Below are positions 15,945 through 22,673 of a stretch of 24,400 bases of DNA, in pieces. Position numbers and translations under genes: made by a program. The notes beneath the pieces are model-generated. The model saw nothing but the letters and a program-made list of their open reading frames with translations, was not told where the DNA came from and made no database searches. Every line of letters starts with the position of its first letter. Position 1 is the stretch's first letter. The stretch comes from CAZKVJ01 sp964556225 (GTDB lineage Bacteria > Actinomycetota > Acidimicrobiia > Acidimicrobiales > Ilumatobacteraceae). Location of the stretch: assembly GCA_964556225.1 (NCBI GenBank), contig CAZKVJ010000031.1, forward strand, positions 1-24,400, in the 5' to 3' direction.

Positions 15945-17130
15945 CCCCGGCCGACGCCTCCTCCGCGCCCGGGCCGGCGCCGCGCCAGGCGTTCTATGGC
16001 CCGGCCGACGTGCGCAGTGACCCCGCGCGCGACATCGGTGAGCCCGGGACCTTTCCGTTCACCCGGGGCCGGCGCACCACGGGTCGCGGCGGCGGATGGA
16101 TCCACCGGGAGCTGTCCGGCGAGGGCGACCCGAGACGCTCGAACGCCCAGCTGCGCACGCTCCTGAGCCACGGCGCGCTCGGCATCGACGTGATCGGCGA
16201 CAACCCCACCCAGTCCGCACTCGACCCGGACCACCCGATGTGCGCGCCGGCGGTCGGCACGACGGGCGTGTCGATGTGTCGCGCCCTCGACTTCGTGGAG
16301 CTGCTCGACGGCATCCCGCTCGACCAGGTGACGCTGTCGCACTCGCTCCCCGCCGCGTTCGCCATCGCCGGCCAGTACCTGGCGGCCGGCACCCTCGGCT
16401 TCGATCCCGCGGTGCTGCGGGGGTCGTCGATCCAGGGGCCCCTCTACACCGAAGACTGCTCGTACGCGATGTTCCTGCCGTTCGAGATCCGGATGCGGTG
16501 CAGGGCCTCGAGATCTCCACCTTCGACGAGCCCTTCCGCACCCCGTCGGCGATGGCCCACTTGGTCGGGTTGCGCACCCAGCAGATCATCCAGCTCGAGA
16601 CCAGGGCCGGCGAGGTCATCGACCCCCTCGGCGGCTCGTGGTACGTCGAGGCGCTCACCGACGAGCTCGAAACACGCATCGACGCCGAGGTGCGCCGCAT
16701 CGAGGCGCAGGGCGACATCGCCGATCTGGTGGAGACCGGGTTCTTCCGCTCGATCTTCCACCACGCCATGGACCGCCACTCCCGCCAGGTGCAGTCGGGC
16801 GAGCTGCCCGTGGTCGGGGTGAACTGCCACACGATGGCCCCCGAGGAGGACCGGCTGCTGCGCGACGTGGCCGAGGAGCGCTTCGCCGCCGATGCGGCCC
16901 ACGTGGAGCGGATACGGCGGTGGCGCACGCAACGAGACGCGGGCGGCGTCGCGGCGGCGCTCGAGCGGGTGAGCGTCGCCACCGCCGACGGCACCGACCT
17001 CATGGGACCGATCGTCGACGCCCTTCGTGCCGAGGCGTCGATCGGCGAGATCACTGGGGCGCTGCGCACCGGCGTCGGACAGCGGGCGGACCCGCTGGCC
17101 CACCTCGTCGCGGGGGTGGCCGGTGGCTGA
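15941..17130 (+). pseudogene. Acyl-CoA mutase large subunit (methylmalonyl-CoA mutase family), internally deleted and frameshifted
   Basis: From ATG 15941 the N-terminal barrel half is readable for about 185 residues: T-F-P-F-T-R-G, G-A-L-G-I-D-V-I-G-D, G-I-P-L-D-Q-V-T-L-S-H-S, Y-T-E-D-C-S-Y-A-M-F-L-P-F-E-I-R-M-R. At about 16497 the protein changes frame and jumps to V-Q-G-L-E-I-S-T-F-D-E-P-F, then R-T-Q-Q-I-I-Q, D-P-L-G-G-S-W-Y-V-E and V-V-G-V-N. It stops at 17130. About 150 residues of the barrel, with substrate-binding residues, appear to be missing by comparison with family length (520-560 against about 396 here). The usual M-Y-x-x-x-P-W-T motif near the N-terminus is replaced by T-G-R-G-G-G-W-I-H-R. 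So this is a divergent branch, not a standard methylmalonyl-CoA mutase. The B12 subunit overlaps its end by 8 bases. Confidence 0.85.
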
Positions 17131-18439
17131 GCAACCGGCGCCGGGCACGCGGGGCCGGGTGGTGCTCGGCATGGTCGGTCTCGACCAGCACGAGGTGGGT
17201 GCCATGGCGGTGAGCCAGCTCCTCCGGCGGTCCGGGTTCGAGGTGGTCTACCTCGGGCCGTTCAACTCGGCCGACTCGCTCACCACCGCGGCCGTCCAGG
17301 AGGACGCCGACATCGTGGGCGTCTCGGTGCACTCGTGGGAGTTCGAGGCCCACCTCGACGCCCTGGTCCGCCGGTGCCACGATGCCGGCATCGCCGTGGT
17401 GGTGGGCGGGTCCGTGCTCACCGAGAACGACCGAGCCGGCCTCGCCCGCCGCGGGGTGGACGCCGTGTTCTTGGCCTACGCCCCGGACGATCAGATCGTG
17501 GCGGAGCTCGATCGCCTGGCGCGACGCGGCGATCGGCCCGCCGCCCACACGGCTGACGCGACACCGCTCACCGGACGGGCCGTCGTGGTCACCGGCGCCG
17601 GCCGCGGCCTGGGGCAGGCCTACGTGGACCTGCTCGTCACGCTCGGCGCCGACGTGGTGGCCGGCGACCTCGACGACGACGCACTCCAGGCTGCGACGTC
17701 GGCGTGGCACGGCCGCCGGGCCGAGAGCGCCGGCCGGGTCGAGTCGATCGTCGCCGACGTGAGCTCCACCGACGGCGTGGAGGCGCTCGTCGGCGCCGCC
17801 CTCGACCGCTTCGGGCGCGTCGACGGCGTCGTGAGCAACGCCGGCCTGCTGCGGTCGGGGCCGATCGTGCAGCTGAGCGTGGACGACATCGACACCGTGC
17901 TCGCCGTGCACGTTCGGGGCACGGTGCTGCTGGCCCGAGCCGCCGGCTCCTGGTGGCGAGCAGAGGCCAAGGCCGGCCGGGGCACCGGCGGGGCGTTCGT
18001 CACGACCACGTCGTCGGCCGGGCTCTACGGGTTCCGGGCCGAGGCCATCTACAGCGCAGCGAAGGCGGCCGTCGCCGCGTTCACGCTGGTCGCCGCCGAC
18101 GAGCTCGGGCGTTTCGGGGTCACCGCCAACGCCGTGGCGCCGGTGGCCCGCACTCGCCTCACCTCGTGGATGGGTGATGCTGGCAGCGATGACGACCCAC
18201 TCGCCGCGGCCCACGTCGCCCCGCTCGTCGCCTGGCTCGTCGGACCGGACGCTGCCGACGTGACGGCTCGGGTGTTCGAGGTCGGCGGCGGGCACGTCAG
18301 CGTCGCCAGCGGGTGGACGCCGGGGTCGGAGATGGCGCTGACCGCGCACACCCCACATGCCGAGGTGGGCAGCATCGTCCGCCACCTCCTCGCCGCTGCG
18401 CCCGCGCCCACCCCGATCGTCACCCCCACCGTCCCCTGA
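17123..18439 (+). CDS. Fusion of a cobalamin-binding mutase small subunit and a short-chain dehydrogenase
   Basis: 438 residues from GTG 17123, overlapping the mutase stop by 8 bases. Residues about 10-138 are the B12-binding domain of acyl-CoA mutases. It has the D-x-H-x-x-G motif D-Q-H-E-V-G (21-26) with His23 as the lower cobalt ligand, the S-V-H-S-W serine region (68-72) and V-V-G-G-S (93-97). After a short linker, residues 150-400 are a complete classical SDR: T-G-A-G-R-G-L-G (157-164), S-N-A-G (238-241), catalytic Ser297/298, Tyr310 and Lys314. A roughly 40-residue tail follows. The B12 part would serve the neighbouring large subunit; the SDR could oxidise a hydroxyacyl-CoA product or make the substrate. 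The frame is intact, so the fusion is not an obvious error. I do not know a characterised protein of this architecture. Confidence 0.88.
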   Translation: MAEQPAPGTRGRVVLGMVGLDQHEVGAMAVSQLLRRSGFEVVYLGPFNSADSLTTAAVQEDADIVGVSVHSWEFEAHLDALVRRCHDAGIAVVVGGSVLTENDRAGLARRGVDAVFLAYAPDDQIVAELDRLARRGDRPAAHTADATPLTGRAVVVTGAGRGLGQAYVDLLVTLGADVVAGDLDDDALQAATSAWHGRRAESAGRVESIVADVSSTDGVEALVGAALDRFGRVDGVVSNAGLLRSGPIVQLSVDDIDTVLAVHVRGTVLLARAAGSWWRAEAKAGRGTGGAFVTTTSSAGLYGFRAEAIYSAAKAAVAAFTLVAADELGRFGVTANAVAPVARTRLTSWMGDAGSDDDPLAAAHVAPLVAWLVGPDAADVTARVFEVGGGHVSVASGWTPGSEMALTAHTPHAEVGSIVRHLLAAAPAPTPIVTPTVP

Positions 18440-18560
18440 CGCCAGCAGCGGCGTCGCCGCCGTCGGTGGCCGGCGGCTGGACCGAGACGAACCTCGCAGG
18501 GGCCTCGACGCCGACGACGGCGGGCAGGGTGACGGCCGGCTGGCCGGGCCCACCTCCCGC

Positions 18561-18605
18561 CGACGAGTGGCTCAGCACCAACCCGATGCGCTGAGCCACT
18601 CGTCG
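18561..18605. terminator. 16-bp perfect inverted repeat at the hydrolase stop codon
   Basis: CGACGAGTGGCTCAGC (18561-18576) is perfectly repeated in inverse at 18590-18605, with a 13-base loop. The hydrolase stop (TCA 18572-18574 on plus) lies in one arm and its codons for D-E-W-L-S in the other. It is the strongest hairpin in the window and stands between convergent genes. It could act as a bidirectional terminator, although no T-tract follows. The remaining part of the 132-bp gap (18440-18560) holds only GC-rich sequence. Confidence 0.6.
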
Positions 18606-19390
18606 AAGCGCTCGATCCAGGTGTCCGACGGCAGACCCTGCCGGCGCATGCCGAAGCCATGGCCACCACGCGCGTAGAGGTGCAGCTCGGCCGACAGCCC
18701 GGCGGCCCGCCACCGCTCGTAGAGCGCGATCGAGTCGCCGGCCAGGCCGAGCTGGTCGTCGGTGGCAGCGACGATGAACGCCGGCCCCGTCCCCGGCGGC
18801 GGGGACGGGTGCTCGAGGCCGCGGACGGCGGCGTAGATCGGCGCGACGAAGCTCGGCCGCGCACCTGGGTCGGCGGAGAACGCGACGCGCACCGCCACGT
18901 TGCCGCCGGCGGAGAAGCCGACCATCCCGACTCGGTCCGCCTCGATGCCCCACTGCGGTGCACGAGCGCGCACGAGCCGCATCGCCGCCTCACCGTCGGC
19001 GGCCGCAAGCGGGGCGATGGCGCTCATGTCGTCGTCGACGGTGCCGGCGACGAGCTTGTCGACCAGCTCGGCGACCGGGTCGGCACCGCCGGGGACCAGG
19101 CGGTAGGCCAGAACGAACGCAGCGACGCCCCGCTCGGCGAGCCACCGTGCGACCTCGAAGCCCTCGCTCTCGATGGACAGCGCGTGGAAGCCGCCGCCGG
19201 GCGCGACGACCACCGCCGTACGGCCCGGCGCCGCCGGCAGCACGGGCGTGAGCGTGGGCACGACCACGTTCGTGACGACCTCGGTCTGGAAGATGTCGGA
19301 GAAGGAGCGGCGCTCCTGGTGCGTCCAGTGCTCGCTGCCCGGCGCCGGCCCGTCGTACAGGCGGATGGGGTCACCGGTCGCGACGCTCAT
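18572..19390 (-). CDS. Alpha/beta hydrolase (acetyl-esterase/xylanase-esterase-like)
   Basis: 272 residues. The nucleophile elbow is G-F-S-A-G-G (Ser160), the oxyanion region V-A-P-G-G-G-F-H (62-69), the acid probably Asp211 or Asp212 in A-T-D-D-Q-L, and the base His244 in G-G-H-G-F-G. This pattern fits the BD-FAE/acetyl-xylan-esterase-like group of small carboxyl-ester hydrolases. No signal peptide is seen, so it is likely cytoplasmic. Its ATG overlaps the stop of the DUF2817 gene by four bases (19387-19390), so the genes are coupled. The last codons and stop are inside a 16-bp perfect inverted repeat; the short C-terminal tail S-A-S-G-W-C may be altered by that event. Substrate unknown. Confidence 0.88.
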   Translation of the reverse strand: MSVATGDPIRLYDGPAPGSEHWTHQERRSFSDIFQTEVVTNVVVPTLTPVLPAAPGRTAVVVAPGGGFHALSIESEGFEVARWLAERGVAAFVLAYRLVPGGADPVAELVDKLVAGTVDDDMSAIAPLAAADGEAAMRLVRARAPQWGIEADRVGMVGFSAGGNVAVRVAFSADPGARPSFVAPIYAAVRGLEHPSPPPGTGPAFIVAATDDQLGLAGDSIALYERWRAAGLSAELHLYARGGHGFGMRRQGLPSDTWIERFDEWLSASGWC

Positions 19391-20484
19391 GACCCGAGCT
19401 CGTTGACCGCCGGGAGGGCTGCGTCGAGGAAGGCCCGGCCGCGCTCGATCGCCGCCTGCTCCCAGGCGGGGTCGTCAGGGGTGAAGCAGCAGCGATACGC
19501 CCAGACCGCCGCAGCCTGCGCTGGGTCCGTCGGGTCGCCGTGGAGGTGCACCCAGTGGGACACGTAGGTGGCCACGAGCTGCTCGAGGTCGGGGGTGGTG
19601 CCGAGCTCGGCCGAGGTGGCCACGCAGCGGCCGTCCGGCAGGCGCGCCCGGATGCCGTTGGCGATCTGGCCGCTCTTCGGGCCGGTGGTGGCGTCCGGGT
19701 TGGCGATCGTGGCCTCGACCGTCGCCATCGGGAACCACCTCGAGAGGAGCTGGTGCGACGCGCTGCCGGGCGGTTGGTCACACAGCAAGGTGAGCTCGCC
19801 GCGCGGTCCGTGGCCCGTGTGCAGGTCGATGACCAGCACTCGGTCACGCCCGTCGATCCAGCGGCGAGTGATCTGCTCGAGGACCCGGTTCGACTCCTCG
19901 GTTCGGGCGCCGCCGTAGTGGAGCCCGTCGGGATGCCGGTACTGGCCGGCGGTGATGGCGTCACGGACCCACCCGAGGCCGCGCTCGCCAACCATCTCGC
20001 CAGCCGCAGCCAGCAGCTCGTCCACCGGGGGCATCGCCGGCGTGGCCGGGCACACGAGGTCGTGGATCTCGTCGTACGCGTCGTTGTGGACGGGTTCGGT
20101 GTCGCTGCGACGCCAGTTGCGGTTGAGATCGACGTTCGACTCGTTCTCCCGCCGCCACCACGCCATGCCCCACGGGTTGACGGCGTGCACCAGCAGCACC
20201 GCCACACCGGGTGGGAGCGCGCTCGGCGCGGTGCGACGGAGGAGGTCGCACTGCAGTGCCGAACCGACGAAGCCCTCCACGCCGTGCACGCCGGACAGCA
20301 CCACGACCAACCCCGGGGCGTCGGTGGGCCCGAGCATCGTGGCGCCGATGTCGAGGCGTTGTCCGGCAGGTCCGGCAGCGGCGATCGGGAAGCGCTCGAG
20401 CGAGCAGCCGGCAGTGGTGACCGCCCGTTCGAACCGAGCCCGGCACTCGTCGTAGGTCAGGGGCAGGCGGGTGTCGGTGACCAT
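19387..20484 (-). CDS. DUF2817 family protein (M14 carboxypeptidase-like metallo-hydrolase)
   Basis: 365 residues from ATG 20484, 10 bp after the upstream PLP enzyme gene. The signature of the family is clear: S-G-V-H-G-V-E-G-F (64-72) with the H-x-x-E zinc pair His67/Glu70, H-A-V-N-P-W-G-M-A-W-W-R-R (100-112), the N-V-D-L-N-R-N-W motif (117-124) and a later D-L-H-T-G-H with the third metal ligand. These are the features of M14 peptidases and succinylglutamate desuccinylase-like amidases. A hydrolase of an amide bond is therefore probable, but no member of this group with a proven substrate is known to me. It is the middle gene of three tightly packed minus-strand genes with the PLP enzyme and the esterase. 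Confidence 0.88.
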   Translation of the reverse strand: MVTDTRLPLTYDECRARFERAVTTAGCSLERFPIAAAGPAGQRLDIGATMLGPTDAPGLVVVLSGVHGVEGFVGSALQCDLLRRTAPSALPPGVAVLLVHAVNPWGMAWWRRENESNVDLNRNWRRSDTEPVHNDAYDEIHDLVCPATPAMPPVDELLAAAGEMVGERGLGWVRDAITAGQYRHPDGLHYGGARTEESNRVLEQITRRWIDGRDRVLVIDLHTGHGPRGELTLLCDQPPGSASHQLLSRWFPMATVEATIANPDATTGPKSGQIANGIRARLPDGRCVATSAELGTTPDLEQLVATYVSHWVHLHGDPTDPAQAAAVWAYRCCFTPDDPAWEQAAIERGRAFLDAALPAVNELGS

Positions 20485-20494
20485 CACGGTGTGC

Positions 20495-21943
20495 TCACCG
20501 AGCCGGTGGGACGTACAGGCGGTTGAAGTACTCGATGAGCACACCCTCGGCGAGCTCTGGTGGGCACACGTTCAAGATGGCGTTGATGCCGGCCGTGCGC
20601 TCGGGCAGGTCCGGCGCGGCGCCGTCGCCGCCGATGCCCGCCCCGGCCAGCAGCAGGTCGAACTCGTCCGGGCCCAGCGTCGCCGGGTCGATCGAGTGCA
20701 GCAGCGCCACGAGGTCGGCGTCGGGGGGCGATGTCGGCGCGGCCGCCGCCCGCTCGCAGGCGGCCGCCAGGTCGCGCAGCAGGTCGGGCACGAGTGGCAG
20801 GCTGGCCCCGCCGACCGACAGGTGGATGTTCTCGCGGCTGCCGGCGAAGCCGAGCTGGGGCTGGACGTACCAGCGGAGCGCCCGCATCTCGTCGACCACG
20901 TCGAACACGTTGACGGTGTCGCTGGTGAGGGCGATCAGGGTGGCCTCGGGGTCGCCCATCACCTGGAGGTGGGGGATGCCGTCGATGCCGGCCCGGATGG
21001 CGTCGACCGCCTCCACCGTCCGCTGTGCGATGTCGAGGTACCCGTCGTCGCCGACGTAGTGGAGCGTCGCCCAGGTCGCGGCGAGCGCTCCACCGGACTT
21101 GGTGCTCTGGAAGGTGGTGTTGATGACGGTGTACCCCGTCCACGCCGCCTTGGCGTAGAGCTGGTGGCGGCGCAGCGCGGCGTCGCGGTACAGCACCACC
21201 GACGACCCCTTGGGGCAGTACGCGTACTTGTGGAAGTCCATCGAGATGGAGCTGACGCCGGGGATGGTGAAGTCGAAGTCGGTGACCGGCCGCCCGAGCC
21301 GGCGGAGGTAGGGCAGCACGAACCCGCCGATGCAGCCGTCGACGTGCAGCAACAGGTCGCGCTCCAGCGCCAGCTGACCGAGCTCGGGGATGGGATCGAT
21401 CACACCGTGCGCGTAGGACACGGCCGAACCGACCAGCAGGATCGTGCGGTCGTCGCAGGCGGCGGCCATGGCGTCGACGTCGGCCCTCCACGTCGTGGTG
21501 TCCACCGGGACGGTGACCGCCTCCACGCCGAAGTAGTGCGCCGCCTTGTGGAACGCGGCGTGGGCGGTGACCGGCAGGACCATGGTCGGACGGTCGATCT
21601 CCGGCCGGCGCACGCGGGCGTGGTCCCGGGCGGTCTTGACGGCCATCATGATCGACTCGGTGCCCCCGGTCGTGAAGTTGCCGACGACGGACTCGTCACC
21701 ACGCAGGTGGTCCCGGGCGATGCCGACGACGTCGTTCTCCAGGTGCAGCAGCGAGGGGAAGACCGTCGGGTCGAGGGCGTTCTCGTCGTACATCTCGACG
21801 AGGGCGCGCTTGGCGACCCGGTCGATGTCGGCCCGGCCGGGGTCGTACACGTAGGCCCAGGTCCGCCCGCCCTTGGTGTCGAGGTCCCGCGCTCGGTAGG
21901 CCGCGAGACGCTCGAACAGCTCGTCCTCGGTCATCCCCGTCAT
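20495..21943 (-). CDS. PLP-dependent lyase/decarboxylase (sphingosine-1-phosphate lyase / group II decarboxylase-like)
   Basis: 482 residues; ATG 21943 follows GAGGGGG. It is a fold-type I PLP enzyme with the phosphate loop T-T-G-G-T-E-S (91-97), the stacking His and Asp region (L-L-H-V-D-G, Asp202) and the Schiff-base lysine in S-M-D-F-H-K-Y (Lys239). The motifs D-F-H-K-Y-A-Y-C-P-K-G and G-G-T-E-S match the sphingosine-1-phosphate lyase and glutamate decarboxylase group. Bacterial relatives are often annotated as aspartate aminotransferases. Either aldol-type cleavage or amino-acid decarboxylation is possible. It heads a three-gene run with the DUF2817 and esterase genes. A 15-bp dyad lies just upstream of its ribosome binding site. 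Confidence 0.87.
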   Translation of the reverse strand: MTGMTEDELFERLAAYRARDLDTKGGRTWAYVYDPGRADIDRVAKRALVEMYDENALDPTVFPSLLHLENDVVGIARDHLRGDESVVGNFTTGGTESIMMAVKTARDHARVRRPEIDRPTMVLPVTAHAAFHKAAHYFGVEAVTVPVDTTTWRADVDAMAAACDDRTILLVGSAVSYAHGVIDPIPELGQLALERDLLLHVDGCIGGFVLPYLRRLGRPVTDFDFTIPGVSSISMDFHKYAYCPKGSSVVLYRDAALRRHQLYAKAAWTGYTVINTTFQSTKSGGALAATWATLHYVGDDGYLDIAQRTVEAVDAIRAGIDGIPHLQVMGDPEATLIALTSDTVNVFDVVDEMRALRWYVQPQLGFAGSRENIHLSVGGASLPLVPDLLRDLAAACERAAAAPTSPPDADLVALLHSIDPATLGPDEFDLLLAGAGIGGDGAAPDLPERTAGINAILNVCPPELAEGVLIEYFNRLYVPPAR

Positions 21944-21958
21944 GGAGCCCCCTCACTG

Positions 21959-21973
21959 CCGGCGGATCGCCGG
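21959..21973. promoter_or_regulatory. 15-bp dyad upstream of the PLP enzyme
   Basis: CCGGCG and CGCCGG are perfectly inverted around GAT, 15 bp before the ATG at 21943 and in a place where transcription would start. It could be a repressor site or a leader hairpin. The rest of the 131-bp divergent gap has no clear promoter. Confidence 0.35.
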
Positions 21974-22074
21974 ATGCTTACCAGAACCGAGGCTGCCCCC
22001 TTGCGCACTGCCGCCGCCGATCGTTCGCGCCATCGGCGCAGGCTGCGAAGATCGTGCTACACAGCGGTCTCACC

Positions 22075-22641
22075 ATGGATGACCGAACCCTCGACTCGCT
22101 GCAGCGGCGCATGAAGGCGATGCACTCGCTGTACTACGACGCCGTCGCCACGATGGACCTCGATCATGTCAACCACTTCGAACGGGAGGGGGTGCTCCCG
22201 ATCGCGTTCAGCTTGTTCCACATCGTGAACATGATCGACGCCTCGTTCATGGTGATGACCGGAGCCCAGCCGATCTGGGACGAGGGGTGGGCCGCCCGGG
22301 TGAACCCTGCGATCGACGACCACGGCAAGCACCGCACCGTCGACGAGATGGTCGGCCAGCGCATCGGCGACTACGACGCGTTCCAGGAGTACATGCGGCT
22401 CGTGTTCGAGCGGACGGAGGCTTGGCTCGACGGGCTCGATCCGGCCGAGCTGGACCGGGTGGTGATCACCCGACCGTTCCCGCCGCAGATCGCCTCCACC
22501 TACTCGGCCCGCGTCGCCGGACCGGACGGGATCACGCTGCTCGATGCCACCGAGTGCTGGATCTACCAGCACGGCCTGCGGCACATGGGCGAGATCGAGC
22601 TCGCCCGAGGACTGGTCGGCCTCGGCGGCATGACCTCCTGA
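22075..22641 (+). CDS. DinB-like four-helix protein
   Basis: 188 residues from ATG 22075; a GTG at 22054 could add 7 residues and no strong ribosome binding site supports either. The protein is all-helical with L-F-H-I-V-N-M-I-D-A-S-F in the first half and I-Y-Q-H-G-L-R-H-M-G-E-I-E near the end. Together these give His residues of the kind that form the DinB/YfiT metal site (H in helix 2, H-x3-H in helix 4). DinB-like proteins include thiol-dependent transferases and proteins of unknown function; the activity here cannot be told. It lies alone, divergent from the PLP enzyme and convergent with the lipoprotein gene. Confidence 0.78.
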   Translation: MDDRTLDSLQRRMKAMHSLYYDAVATMDLDHVNHFEREGVLPIAFSLFHIVNMIDASFMVMTGAQPIWDEGWAARVNPAIDDHGKHRTVDEMVGQRIGDYDAFQEYMRLVFERTEAWLDGLDPAELDRVVITRPFPPQIASTYSARVAGPDGITLLDATECWIYQHGLRHMGEIELARGLVGLGGMTS

Positions 22642-22673
22642 CCACCCACACCTCCCGTTGGGGCTGGGTCAGG
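22637..22673. terminator. Inverted repeat spanning both stops of convergent genes
   Basis: CCTGACC (22637-22643) and GGTCAGG (22667-22673) are perfectly inverted, with stops TGA (22639-22641) and TCA (22669-22671) inside the arms. The 23-base loop contains ACCCA-like and TGGG-like pieces that could extend pairing. No T-tract; weak bidirectional terminator candidate. Confidence 0.35.

Noticed and set aside
16483..16515. Direct repeat CGAGATC on both sides of the mutase deletion junction
   Set aside because: Both copies remain, with the junction between them, so they do not mark deletion by recombination between the repeats.
20471..22114. 547-codon plus-strand frame opposite the PLP enzyme and DUF2817 gene start
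   Set aside because: Antisense shadow; the minus strand carries a full PLP enzyme with its lysine motif.
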